A stretch of 35,156 bases of DNA from Chitinophagaceae bacterium (GCA_016721385.1 JADKIE010000006.1:1-35156), one strand, 5' to 3'. Positions 8,757 through 19,059 are shown, counted from the first letter of the stretch. Notes: generated by a model not told the origin, from the sequence alone. Numbers and translations: made by a program.

Positions 8757-9326
8757 TTGTGTTTGCAAGATATAGAACCATACTATAATTGGCGCCATTT
8801 ATACGCTGCCGAAGAAGATCCAAAATCGCCATTTTACGGCAGAACTTATAGTGAGTTTGAGTTTTCGCAAACTGTCTATAACTATTATATTCATCCGCAA
8901 TGGGACTTTTTTGGCAGCAGAACCCTTTATTTAAAAATGCTTTTTGTAGATTATGAGCAAGGCTACGCCATCATTGAATTACTTGGCGAATGGAATGATG
9001 CCATTGAAAACGATATAATGACATTGCGTAGAGATATTACCGATAAACTATACCGAAAAGGGATTGTAAAGTTTATTTTAATTGCCGAAAACGTACTCAA
9101 CTTTCATAGTAGCGATGCCGATTATTACGAAGAATGGCGAGAGCAAATTGAAGACGAAGGCGGTTGGGTAGCCATTTTAAATATGCCACCCCAAAGCCAA
9201 TACGATTTTAAAAAAGCCCGATTAACAAACTATGCAGAGCTGATGGATTTTCCGCAGTGGCGTACGCTTAGGCCAGAGCTTGTTTTTGGACAGGTAGATA
9301 ATTTGCTTTTAAAAAGATTATTTTAA
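8757..9326 (+). CDS. Conserved hypothetical protein (about 189 aa)
   Basis: This is an intact frame rich in aromatic and acidic residues, with LQDIEPYYNWRHLYAAEEDPKS at the start (shown here slightly over one motif length only to fix the reading: key residues are the YYNWR and EEDP groups). It continues with PFYGRTYSEFEF, a hydrophobic strand AIIELLGEW, and the acidic-aromatic DADYYEEWREQIEDEGGW. No signal peptide or membrane segment is visible, so it is probably cytoplasmic. I believe similar unnamed proteins occur in other Chitinophagaceae, but I recognise no domain. The start is unclear. No ATG precedes LQDIEPYY in frame; TTG at 8757 or 8763 would serve, or an indel may have displaced the ATG. 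It sits between a terminator and the sdh promoter, so it is probably monocistronic. Confidence 0.7.
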   Translation: MCLQDIEPYYNWRHLYAAEEDPKSPFYGRTYSEFEFSQTVYNYYIHPQWDFFGSRTLYLKMLFVDYEQGYAIIELLGEWNDAIENDIMTLRRDITDKLYRKGIVKFILIAENVLNFHSSDADYYEEWREQIEDEGGWVAILNMPPQSQYDFKKARLTNYAELMDFPQWRTLRPELVFGQVDNLLLKRLF

Positions 9327-9343
9327 TCTTTTGTTTTCTATAA

Positions 9344-9374
9344 TTGTTAATACAATTGCGATGCCGTAAATTTG
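9344..9374 (+). promoter_or_regulatory. Promoter of the sdh operon
   Basis: TTG at 9344-9346 and TAAATTTG at 9367-9374, separated by 20 bp, match the Bacteroidota -33 and -7 elements. The sdhC ATG is 24 nt downstream. This is the best-formed promoter in the window. Confidence 0.7.
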
Positions 9375-9398
9375 CATAATCATCTAACGCTTTGCAAC

Positions 9399-10069
9399 AT
9401 GACCTTTAAACAATTATTTACATCTTCCATAGGTAAAAAATTAACAATGGGGCTTACAGGCCTTTTTTTAGTTACATTGTTAGTAGTACATGCAGGCATA
9501 AATGCCTGCATTTTTGTTAACGATAACGGTCAAACGTTTAATACGGCTGCTCATTTTATGAGCCATAACTGGATAATGCGTATTGTAGAAATTGGTTTGT
9601 TTGCCGGTTTGCTTGCACATATTTTTCAGGGTCTTATGTTATGGAAACAAAACAGAGATGCCCGTCCGCAAAAATATGCAGTAACTGCCGCTGGCGAAAA
9701 CAGCAAATGGTACAGCCGTTCTATGGGCCTGCTGGGTACACTTTTACTTTTCTTTTGGTTATACATGTATCAAAGTTTTTTTGGGATACTAAAGTGGCTT
9801 GATATGCACACGGCGATGCAGAGCATGATTTATATGCCAGCATGAGAGAAGAGTTTAGCAAATGGTGGGTTGTGGTAATTTATGTTGTTGGCGTTGTATC
9901 ACTTTTCTGGCACTTATTACACGGCTTTCAAAGTGCTTTTCAATCATTAGGCATTAATCACAAACGTTATACACCTATTATTAAAACAATTGGTGTGGCT
10001 TATACCGTTGTAATTTGTTTATTGTTTTTATTAATGCCTTTGGCTTTTTATTTTGGATGGATACAATAA
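9399..10069 (+). CDS. sdhC: Succinate dehydrogenase cytochrome b subunit (frameshifted)
   Basis: This is the membrane anchor of the b558-type succinate dehydrogenase or fumarate reductase, carrying heme and the menaquinone site. The ATG at 9399 gives MTFKQLFTSSIGKKLTMGLTGLFLV, a typical start for the Bacteroidota subunit (named here by its SIGKK and LTGLFL features). Hydrophobic helices follow at GLFLVTLLVVHAGI, IVEIGLFAGLLAHIFQGL, LLGTLLLFFWLYMY, VVVIYVVGVVSLFWHLLHG and VVICLLFLLMPLAFYF, making five segments. His residues in VVHAG, LLAHIFQG and LFWHLLHG are candidate heme ligands. An indel near 9828 breaks the frame; the corrected reading passes through HDLYASMREEFSKWW. About 223 codons, 47 bp before sdhA. 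Confidence 0.9.
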
Positions 10070-10116
10070 CAAAAAAATATTTTTAAATTTTAATTATCAA
10101 TTTTCAATTATAAAGT

Positions 10117-12091
10117 ATGTCTTTAAATTCTAAAATACCAGCCGGAGCAATGAATGAAAAATGGACTGATTATAAAGGCCATGTAAAGCTGGTAAACCCG
10201 GCTAATAAAAGAAAATTAGAAGTAATTGTTGTAGGAACAGGTTTGGCAGGTGCCAGTGCAGCTGCGGCTTTAGGAGAGTTAGGTTACAAAGTAAAAGCAT
10301 TTTGTTTTCAGGATAGCCCACGCAGGGCACACAGCATTGCAGCGCAAGGTGGTATCAATGCTGCAAAAAATTATCAGAACGATGGGGATAGTGTTTTCCG
10401 TTTATTTTACGATACAGTTAAAGGCGGCGATTACCGAGCCAGAGAAGCGAATGTGCATCGCCTGGCAGAAGTAAGTAATAATATTATTGACCAATGCGTT
10501 GCACAAGGTGTTCCTTTGCCAGAGAATATGGAGGTTTATTAAGTAACCGCAGTTTTGGTGGAACGCAGGTACAGCGTACTTTTTATGCTGCAGGCCAAAC
10601 CGGCCAGCAATTATTATTGGGGGCTTACAGTGCTATGGAAAGACAAATTGCCCTTGGTACAGTTACGCAATACAGCCGCCACGAAATGCTGGATGTAGTA
10701 ATGATTGATGGAAAGGCAAGAGGTATTATTGCAAGAGATTTAGTTACCGGAAAGTTAGAACGTCACTTCGGTCATGCTGTACTGTTATGTACAGGCGGAT
10801 ATGGAAATGTATTTTATTTGAGCACCAATGCAATGGGTAGTAATGTTACTGCCATTTGGAAAGCACATAAAAAAGGAGCACAATTTGGTAATCCTTGCTT
10901 TACACAAATTCATCCAACATGTATTCCGGTAAGTGGCGATCATCAAAGTAAATTAACATTGATGAGTGAATCGTTGAGAAACGATGGCAGAATTTGGGTG
11001 CCTAAAAAGAAAGATGAAACCAGAAAAGCAACCGATATTCCCGAAGAAGAAAGAGATTACTATTTAGAAAGAAGGTATCCTGCTTTTGGAAACCTTGTAC
11101 CACGTGATGTAGCCAGCAGAGCAGCAAAAGAAAGATGTGATGAAGGCTATGGTGTGGGCACTACCCGAATGGCAGTATATTTAGATTTTGCAGATGCAAT
11201 AAAAAGGTATGGCAAAATTGAGGCAGGTAAACAAGGCAATGCAAATGCAAGCGAAGCCGAAATAATTGTTTTAGGAAAAAAAGTTGTTGAGGAAAAATAT
11301 GGTAATCTTTTTGAAATGTACGAAAAAATTACCGGCGAAAACCCCTACGAAATGCCTATGCGTATTTACCCTGCTGTGCATTACACTATGGGTGGCTTGT
11401 GGGTAGATTATGAGTTACAAACAACTGTACCCGGTTTATATGCACTTGGCGAAGCTAACTTTAGCGATCATGGCGCAAACAGGCTTGGTGCAAGTGCATT
11501 AATGCAAGGCTTGGCCGACGGATATTTTGTAATTCCTTACACAATGGAAATTATTTAGCCGACGATATTGCTAACAAATCAATACCTACCAATCATCCGG
11601 CATTTGAAGAAACAGAAAAAGCTGTTAGCGATAGAATAACTACTTTAATGAATATTAAAGGAACTAAAACTGTTGAAAGTTTTCATAAGCGTTTAGGAAA
11701 AATAATGTGGGACAAATGCGGAATGGCTCGTAATGAAAAAGGTTTACAAGAAGCTATTGTAGAAATACAACAATTAAAAAAAGAATTTTGGAGCGATGTA
11801 AGAATACCGGGTGACATTGATGAAATGAATCCTGAGCTGGATAAAGCCGGCAGAGTAGCCGATTTTATTGAACTTGGTGAGTTAATGTGTAAAGATGCCT
11901 TAAACAGAAAGGAAAGCTGTGGTGGACATTTTAGAGAAGAAAGCCAAACTGAAGACGGAGAAGCAAAAAGAGATGATGCAAACTTTAGCTATGTTGCTGC
12001 ATGGAAATTTGCAGGCGAAAGCAATTGGGAATTAACAAAAGAAGAATTAAATTTTGAAATTGTTAAGCCTAGTCAAAGAAGTTATAAATAA
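10117..12091 (+). CDS. sdhA: Succinate dehydrogenase flavoprotein subunit (frameshifted)
   Basis: SdhA oxidises succinate to fumarate and carries covalent FAD. The N-terminal Rossmann motif VVGTGLAGASAAAALGELGY is followed by the FAD-histidine region RRAHSIAAQGGINAA. The active-site parts are HPTCIP, the Arg in PRDVASRA, and HYTMGGLWVDYE. The FAD end motif GEANFSDHGANRLGASALMQG is near 11450-11510, and the C-terminal helical domain includes MWDKCGMARNEKGL. Two frame breaks are seen. One is near 10520, where the corrected reading is PFAREYGGLLSNRSFGG. The other is near 11545, where it is NYLADDIANKSIPTNHP. The corrected length of about 658 codons matches the long SdhA of Bacteroidota. The ATG at 10117 is the clear start. 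Confidence 0.95.
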
Positions 12092-12103
12092 TTATTCATT
12101 TTG

Positions 12104-12685
12104 TTGAATAGCAAAAAGTTGATTGAAAATGTTGTTTTAATAGATTTACTCCAAAAAGCATACTCTGCTGAAAAAGCGGCAGCGTTTGCTTATCAGGGGC
12201 ATGCAGGCTCAGTGAAAAGTGCAGATGAAAAAAAGCGATAAGGCAAATTGAAATAGATGAGTGGAATCACAGACGAGAGGTGCTTAAAATGATGAATTTT
12301 TATAACATACCTGTTTCAAAATGGTACGAAGTTAAAAGTTACATTATAGGCAAAACAATAAGCATTAGTTGTTATATCATAGGATGGTTTATGCCGTATT
12401 ATTTTGCAGGCAATTTAGAAAGCGGAATGTTTGCGAATACATAAGAATGAAGAGGCTTTTTAATGCTGAAGGGATACATGCTTATGATAATATTTATTGA
12501 AATGAGCATAAAAGAAAAAGAACATGAAGTTTATTTTTACGGGAAAATAAAAAACAATAAACTGTTGCCTTTTTTCGAAAAAAATATTTTCGTGGGGAAC
12601 TAAAAGTAAAAATGATTTGGATTTAGAAAAAGAGATAACGGTAAACGAATCAAATACTTATTGCAAAATATTATGGCGAGAGTAA
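12104..12685 (+). CDS. COQ7-like diiron ferritin-like protein (frameshifted)
   Basis: The reading is recovered by following homology through four single-base indels near 12227, 12430, 12495 and 12575. It begins LNSKKLIENVVLIDLLQKAYSAEKAA (key Glu in the AEKAA helix) and continues through IEIDEWNHRREVLKMMNF. A helical hydrophobic stretch WFMPYYFAG, then NVCEYIRMKRLFNAEG, then EMSIKEKEHEVYFYG follow, ending LWRE at 12685. The four-helix ligand order Glu, ExxH (EWNH), Glu, ExxH (EKEH) is that of COQ7-type diiron proteins and ferritin-like relatives. The start is uncertain; TTG at 12104 is the in-frame candidate, 13 bp after sdhA. Bacteroidota use menaquinone, so a ubiquinone-hydroxylase role is not assumed. 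It may be a paralogue with a different substrate. A genuinely decayed gene is possible, because it has more breaks per length than most of the window. Confidence 0.7.
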
Positions 12686-12702
12686 GAAAATAAAGCAACA
12701 GC

Positions 12703-13575
12703 ATGAAAGTTAGCGGTTTCACCTTTGTAAAAAATGCTGTAAAATATGGCTATCCTGTGGTGGAATCAATAACATCTATTTTGCCAATAGTGGATGAAAT
12801 GATTATTTGCCTTGGCGATTCGGAGGATGAAACAAATGAATTGATTACGTCCATAAGTTCTGATAAAATAAAAATTATTCATTCTGTATGGGATAATAAT
12901 TTAAGGGAAGGAGGAAAGGTGCTTGCAGCAGAAACTAATAAAGCAATAGCTGCAACAGCGACAGATAGCGATTGGCTCTTTTACATACAGGCAGATGAAG
13001 TGTTGCATGAACAATATTATACTGCAATTGTAAACGCAATGCAGAAGTATAAAGAAGATAAACGTGTAGATGGGTTATTGTTTAACTACCATCATTTTTA
13101 CGGCAGTTATAAATACATTGGCGATGGAAGAAAATGGTACAGTAAAGAAATAAGGATAATAAGAAACAAAAAGGGTATTAAAAGTTATAAAGATGCACAA
13201 GGTTTTAGATGGAATGACGAAAGAAAGCTGAAAGTTAAACTAATTGATGCTTACATTTATCATTATGGGTGGGTACGAAATCCTTTAATCATGCATCGTA
13301 AAACTGAAAATTTTTATACACTTTGGGATGGCGAATCTGGAAAAAATAAGAAGATTTCGGAAGCTAAATTTGATTACTCAAACATTGATTCGGTAACGGT
13401 TTTTGAAGGAACTCATCCTCAGGTAATGAAAAAAATGATAAATGAAGAAGATTGGAATAGTGGGATAGATTTAGAAAAAAAGAAGTTTAAAAATTTAAAG
13501 CATCACCTGATGTATTTTTTTTGGAAGCGTTTTGGATGGCGACCATTTGAGTACAGAAATTATATAAAAATATAA
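12703..13575 (+). CDS. Glycosyltransferase, family 2-like
   Basis: This intact 290-residue protein has the GT-A fold pattern of GT2 enzymes. It has a start-near strand GFTFVKNAVKYGYPV, the segment VDEMIICLGDSEDET, and a QADEVL motif near residue 97 in the position of the usual DxD or DAD metal-binding site. The middle, LLFNYHHFYGSYKY, and the later YHYGWVRNPLIMHRKTENFY resemble surface-polysaccharide or lipopolysaccharide-type glycosyltransferases. There is no signal peptide or clear membrane helix, so it probably acts at the cytoplasmic face. The ATG at 12703 follows the diiron gene by 17 bp, and its stop is 22 bp before sdhB, so it appears to be embedded in the sdh operon. Donor and acceptor sugars cannot be told from sequence. 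Confidence 0.8.
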   Translation: MKVSGFTFVKNAVKYGYPVVESITSILPIVDEMIICLGDSEDETNELITSISSDKIKIIHSVWDNNLREGGKVLAAETNKAIAATATDSDWLFYIQADEVLHEQYYTAIVNAMQKYKEDKRVDGLLFNYHHFYGSYKYIGDGRKWYSKEIRIIRNKKGIKSYKDAQGFRWNDERKLKVKLIDAYIYHYGWVRNPLIMHRKTENFYTLWDGESGKNKKISEAKFDYSNIDSVTVFEGTHPQVMKKMINEEDWNSGIDLEKKKFKNLKHHLMYFFWKRFGWRPFEYRNYIKI

Positions 13576-13597
13576 ATAAGTAATTAAGCAATATACC

Positions 13598-14362
13598 ATG
13601 GAACATTACAACATGAACCTCACACTTAAAGTGTGGAAACAAAAAAACGCTAAAGCGCAAGGAAGTTTAGAAACGTATCAGGTAAAAAATATTTCTTCAG
13701 AAATGTCTTTCCTGGAAATGTTTGATGTACTTAACGAGCAATTAATTGCCGAAGGAAAAGAACCCATCGCTTTTGACCACGATTGCCGGGAAGGGATTTG
13801 CGGAACCTGCAGTATGTTTATTAATGGCCGGGCACATGGCCCTTGGGAAAAAAATACGACTTGTCAATTACATATGAGGGCATTTAAAGATGGCGATACC
13901 ATCGTTGTAGAACCTTGGCGTAGCCAGGCTTTTCCGGTAATAAAAGATTTGGTTGTAGATAGAACGGCCTTTGACAGAATAATTCAGGCAGGTGGTTATA
14001 TATCTGTAAATACAGGTAATGCACAAGATGCGAATGCATTGCCCATAGATAAAAAAAATGCGGATGATTCGTTTATGGCTGCAGCATGTATCGGCTGCGG
14101 AGCATGTGTTGCAACCTGTAAAAATGGAAGCGCTATGTTGTTTGTGAGTGCCAAAGTATCACAATTAGCTTTATTACCACAAGGCCAGCCCGAAAGAGAA
14201 AGTAGAGTGTTAAATATGGTGGCACAAATGGATAAAGAAGGATTTGGTAATTGCACCAATACGTATGCTTGTGAAGCCGAATGTCCTAAAGGTATTTCTA
14301 TTGCAAATATTGCTAGGCTTAACAGAGAATATCTTGTGGCTTCATTAAGTACCGAAGATTAA
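13598..14362 (+). CDS. sdhB: Succinate dehydrogenase iron-sulfur subunit
   Basis: SdhB relays electrons from FAD to the heme and menaquinone of SdhC. The intact 254-residue frame carries all three cluster sites. The [2Fe-2S] site uses CREGICGTC with Cys63, Cys68, Cys71 and Cys89. The [4Fe-4S] site is CIGCGACVATC (Cys164, 167, 170, 174). The [3Fe-4S] region has Cys219, Cys225 and Cys229 before Pro230. The start is either the ATG at 13598 or the ATG at 13613 (MNLTLKVWKQ), which is closer to the usual SdhB beginning. It lies 22 bp after the glycosyltransferase gene and is followed by a terminator, so it ends the operon. Confidence 0.97.
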   Translation: MEHYNMNLTLKVWKQKNAKAQGSLETYQVKNISSEMSFLEMFDVLNEQLIAEGKEPIAFDHDCREGICGTCSMFINGRAHGPWEKNTTCQLHMRAFKDGDTIVVEPWRSQAFPVIKDLVVDRTAFDRIIQAGGYISVNTGNAQDANALPIDKKNADDSFMAAACIGCGACVATCKNGSAMLFVSAKVSQLALLPQGQPERESRVLNMVAQMDKEGFGNCTNTYACEAECPKGISIANIARLNREYLVASLSTED

Positions 14363-14386
14363 AATGTTGTTTTATACAAAATTAAA

Positions 14387-14410
14387 CCTCTTGCTTGCAA
14401 GGGGTTTTTT
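14387..14410 (+). terminator. Intrinsic terminator of the sdh operon
   Basis: CCTCTTG (14387-14393) pairs with CAAGGGG (14398-14404) around CTTG, followed by six T. It starts 24 bp after the sdhB stop. Confidence 0.85.
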
Positions 14411-14474
14411 ATTAACAACAGGTTTAGAGTTACTTATATAATAATGCTTAATTTTAGGCAGAACAAACCTATAA

Positions 14475-17400
14475 TTGCTTTTGAAGTATATACGTACATA
14501 TATTACTGCTATTACTTTTTTTTTACTGCAATCTGCTATTGCACAAGAAACCCCATCCGCTTTATCCAATCTTCGAAAAATAAAAATTAGTACAGATAAG
14601 AATACTGTAAAGCTAGATTCCTTAAATAGTATTATTCCGCAATCAATAAGTATCGCAAATATTAGTTCATCTACTTACAAGATAGACGAAGTTAATGCAA
14701 CATTAACCTGGCTTACAAAACCTGCAGTTGATACTGTGCTGGTAACATTCAGAGTATTTCCTTTTAAGCTAAATGCTACTGTTAAAGGATTAAATTACGA
14801 CAGTATAAAAAACAATTTTTATGCGAATAATAATTTTAGATTAACCACTAATGCAAAACAAGGAAATCCTTTGTTTGATTTTGGTACCATCAAGTCGGAA
14901 GGAAGCTTTGGCAGAGGTATTTCTTTTGGAAACAATCAGGATGCTGTGGTAAACAGTAGTCTTAATTTGCAATTAAATGGGTTTATTGGCGATAGCTTAG
15001 AGTTAACTGCCGCTATTACAGACAACAATATTCCCATACAACCTGGAAGGCAATACACAAAACCTAAATGAATTTGATAAAATTTATTTACAGGTAAAAA
15101 AGAAAGGATGGCAAGTTAATTTAGGGGATATTGATATAAGGCAAAGCAAAAACTACTTCCTTAATTTTTATAAACGCCTGCAGGGTATTTCGTTTATTAC
15201 CGATAACAAAATTGGTAAAAATGTAAACAATTCTTTTTTAATAAGCGGCGCAATTGCAAAAGGGAAATTTAATACCAATGTATTAACGCCAATTGAAGGT
15301 AATCAGGGCCATATAAGCTTCATACAGCCAATTTTGAATTGTATTTTATAGTATTAGCAGGTACCGAAAGGGTTTTTATGGATGGTGAACTTTTTGCAAC
15401 GAGGCGAAGACAGGGATTATGTTATAAACTATAACACTGCTGAAATTACATTTACACCAATGCGGATGATTACAAAAGATAAACGTATTCAGGTAGAGTT
15501 TGAATATGCCGACAGAAATTTTTGAATTCGCAAATATATGTAAGCGATGAAGTAAATTTCAAGAATAAACTTTATGTAAATGTTGGAGTATATTCCAATA
15601 CCGATGCTAAAAACACATCGATAAACCAAACGTTGGATAATGTACAAAAACAATTTTTAGCTAATGTGGGTGATGGTATTGATACTGCATTTTTTGTAAA
15701 TGCAAGCAGAGACACTTTTTCCCTTGGTAAAATTTTATATAAAAAAATAGATACACTTTATAATGGAACAAGGCATGATTCTATTTTTGTATTATCTGCC
15801 AACAGAAATGATGCGTTGTTTAATGTAGCATTTACTTACATGGGACCAGGCAAAGGCAACTATATTTCACTTGCCAATGCAACCAACGGTAAATCGTTTA
15901 CATGGGTTAAACCTGATGCTAATAATGTAAAGCAAGGTGATTGGGAGCCGGTAAGTTTACTGGTAACTCCTAAAAAAACACAAGTGTTTACAGTTTCAAC
16001 CGAGTATTTGTTTAAGCCTAAAACAAAACTAAAAACTGAAGTAGCAATAAGTAAATACGACATTAATTTATTTTCAAAAAAAGACAAAGGAAACGACGAT
16101 GGAATAGCTTTAAAAACAGAGTTTAGCGACGATGAAAAAAGGATAAAATTATTTAAGAGTACGCTGCAATTACAAACCAAAATTGGGTACGAATATGTAC
16201 AGGCAAGGTTTAAGCGCTTTGAAAGATTGCGAAATGTAGAATTTTTAAGAGATTGGAGTTTACCCTACGAAATTGCAGTTGCCGATGAACATATTATAAC
16301 GTTTTCAACAAAAATTGCTAATGTAAAAGGCGATTTTATAAGTTATGCATTTGCTAATTATAACAGAAGCGATGATTACAAAGGATTCAGGCATCAACTT
16401 AACCAATACGCAACTTTAAATGGATGGAAACTTTTAAGCAACATAAGCTTTACCAATACAAATAATATTTTTCAAAAAGGTATATTTCTGCGGCCTGCAA
16501 TAGATATAAGTAAAGAGTTGATTAAATACAAAAAAATACAAATTGGGGCAGGCTATTCAAGTGAGTATAATAAGCAAACATTTAAATTAGCCGATACACT
16601 TACGCCATTAAGCTTTGCTTTTAATAACGTAAAAATTTATGTAAAATCAAATCAAGAAAAGTTAAATAAATGGGGGCTATCTTATTTTAAACGAAATGAT
16701 TTGTATCCCGTAAAAAATGCTTTAAAAATTGCAGACAAAAGCGATAATTATAATTTTTTTACGGAGTTAATGAAAAACGAAAAGCACCAGATAAAATTAG
16801 ATATTACTTATCGCAAATTAAGCATTGTAAATACACAAATTACAAAACAAAAAGCCGATGAAAGCCTATTGGGCAGAGCACAGTATTTAATTAATGTTTG
16901 GAAAGGCTTTATAAATGGCGATGTTTTGTACGAGTTAGGAGCAGGGCAAGAGCAAAAAAGAGAATTTACTTATGTGGAAGTGCCTGCCGGGCAAGGCGAA
17001 TATACCTGGATTGATTATAACAATAATTTAATTCCGGAGTTAAACGAATTTGAAGTAGCCGTATTTCAAGATCAAAAAAAATATGTACGGGTTTTTACAC
17101 CCAGCAATCAATATGTAAAGGCTAATTATGTACAATTTAACTACAGCTTTAATCTTTTGCCAAAAGCAATAATTAAGTTAACTGCAAAACCTTCGTTACT
17201 AAAAAATATTTTGCATAAGTCAAGCACCAGTTCTGCTTTGCAAATAAGTAAAAAAGATATTTCTACCGGCAAATTTCAGTTTAATCCGTTTACAAAAAAT
17301 TGGTAGATACCACTTTAATCACATTAAACTCTTTTTTAAGCAACACGTATTATTTTAATCGTAGTAATATAAAATGGGGATTTGATTTTACGCATAGTCT

Positions 17401-17983
17401 TGCTAACACTAAAGCATTACTGGCTTATGGTTTTGAAAGCAGAAAGCTGCGAAACCTAACCGGAAAATTCAGGTGGAATATTAATAAATACATTAGTACT
17501 TCAATTGCTGCAAAGCAATTAAAAAATATATTAAACACCAGTGGAGCAAAATTTAATAACCGCAATTACGATATTCTTCAAAATATAATTGAGCCTTCAA
17601 TGGCATACACTTATAAATCTAATTTTAGGTTGGGGTTCACTTATTCGTATTCAAACAAAAAAAATACAATCGACTCTTTAGAAAAATCAACCAATCATGC
17701 TTTATCGGCAGATGTAAAGTATAATATTTTATCCAACAGTTCTATTAACATGAAATTTACCTTTAATCAAATTAGTTTTAAAGGTTACACAGGTGCTGCC
17801 AATACTACGGTAGGATATCTTTTATTAGATGGCCTTTTGCCCGGTAAAAATTATTTATGGAATATTGAATATACTAAAAGGTTAGCTGGTAATATTGAGC
17901 TTAGCATTCAATACGAAGGTCGTAAACCCGGCGAAACAAAAATGGTTCATGTAGGCAGCGCAAGCGTTAGAGCAATACTTTAA
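14475..17983 (+). CDS. Large outer-membrane beta-barrel protein of Bacteroidota, uncharacterised (frameshifted)
   Basis: A signal peptide (LKYIRTYITAITFFLLQSAIAQ, with key AIAQ cleavage region) starts the product. An N-terminal domain of about 120 residues follows, then the conserved segment ITDNNIPIQPEGNTQ, then NEFDKIYLQVKKKGW, GDIDIRQSKNYFLNFYKRLQG and later ITFTPMRMITKDKRIQVEFEYADRNF (key FEYADRN). The second half has many alternating-hydrophobic strands rich in aromatic residues and Asn, as in outer-membrane barrels. Frame breaks are seen near 15045, 15313, 15390, 15525 and 17300. The corrected length is about 1,169 codons. I recall unnamed homologues of this architecture in Bacteroidota, but no function. 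The start is TTG at 14475 or 14481 as written; no ATG is in frame, so one may have been lost. SprA was considered but is about twice as long and differs in motifs. Confidence 0.75.
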
Positions 17984-17996
17984 TATTTACCTCAAA

Positions 17997-18035
17997 TAAA
18001 AAAAGGAGCCAATAAATGACTCCTTTCTATTAATT
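17997..18035. terminator. Bidirectional terminator between convergent genes
   Basis: AAAGGAG (18002-18008) and CTCCTTT (18020-18026) form a 7-bp stem. The plus side continues CTATTAATTTTT and the minus side TTTTATTTG. It lies between the barrel gene and the convergent coiled-coil gene and can serve both, better on the minus strand. Confidence 0.75.
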
Positions 18036-18047
18036 TTTATTTAATTT

Positions 18048-19059
18048 CTAACTAAACAAACCGCCTTTTTTTAGGCTTTTAACACCTTCGCCAATTTTAA
18101 ATCCGTTATGAAAAACCTCAATTTTATAATTTCCGGTTTCATATTTTCCATCATTTTTCCAATCAATACTTAATGTTTGGCGTTGCCCTTGCGTATAGTT
18201 AATATCCATTTTTTGAGTAAAAGCTTTTTGCTCACCATCTCTTGTATTAAAATTACCACTGCCTAATATTTCCGAAGTAATTGGCTTGCCGCCAGGGTCG
18301 GTAATACATACATAAATTTTCTTTTCGCCACTTGGAGAAACCCTGTTTTCATCCAAATCAAAAGATATTCTAAGTTTATCTACACGTTTTGCAGTAGTAG
18401 TAGTTTTTTCTTTACCGTTGTTTTTTTCGTTAATACCAATTATTGAAAAGTTAGATGCATGCAAGGTAGATGCAACATCAATAACATCTTCCCTTTTGCT
18501 TGATTACTGTAGTTGCCGAGTCGTAGTTTCTTCTTACCACATCTCTTTCTTTAGTAACGGCTTCTTTTTCCTGAATTAAAACTATTTTTTCACCTTCCAA
18601 TCTTTCAACGGTGGTTTTGTAGGTACTAATATCATCATTTAAAGATGCTATCAGGCTTTTAGCCTCAGCCAACTCTTCTTTACTGGCATTTACTTTACCT
18701 AAAAGCTGGCTAATACGTGTTTTCTTTTCAGCAATCTCCCTGTCTCGTTTTGTAATTACACTATCCTTGCTATGCTCCATATTGGCACTGCTGGTTTTAA
18801 TCATATCGTACCGCATGGTGGCATCGTCCAATTCTTTACGCAATTGATCTTTTTCGGTGCTGGTTGCAGCAATTAAAGTATCTTTTGTTTGAATAGTTTC
18901 CTTAGTGTTGTTTTTGTCATAAATAATGTAGCCCCATGTACCTAATAAAGCAGCTACCAAACCTCCGGTTATAATATTTCTCATATTATTGGATGATTTA
19001 GGTGGTTGGATAGTAGATTCGTTTGTTTTTTCTGTTGTTGGAAAGTTCTCGAATGTCAT
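18048..19059 (-). CDS. Membrane-anchored coiled-coil protein (hypothetical, frameshifted)
   Basis: The ATG at 19059 gives a Ser/Thr/Pro-rich N-terminal tail of about 25 residues. One transmembrane helix follows (IITGGLVAALLGTWGYIIY), then a long charged heptad-like region to about residue 185 (KDQLRKELDDAT, KEELAEAKSLIASLN, RLEGEKIVLIQEKEAVTKERD), and then a C-terminal beta-rich domain with KLRISFDLDENR and IYVCITDPGGKPI. An extra A near 18495 breaks the frame; the corrected reading there is KQREDVIDVASTLHASNFS. The two halves are one gene of about 337 codons. The topology suggests a short cytoplasmic tail and a periplasmic coiled coil and domain. I recall similar unnamed proteins in Bacteroidota. 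The function is unknown. A TAGTTTTG element lies about 87 nt upstream. Confidence 0.72.

Noticed and set aside
12104..12685. Genuine pseudogene
   Set aside because: Breaks are frequent, but every diiron ligand and both gene ends are preserved, and the rest of the window has the same error type. Decay is kept only as an alternative.
14475..17983. Gliding-motility protein SprA
   Set aside because: SprA is about twice as long, and the motifs seen here fit a different unnamed barrel family better.
18048..19059. Two separate genes, a coiled-coil protein and a small beta protein
   Set aside because: One extra A in an A run near 18495 explains the break, and the corrected reading is continuous with no start signal for a second gene.
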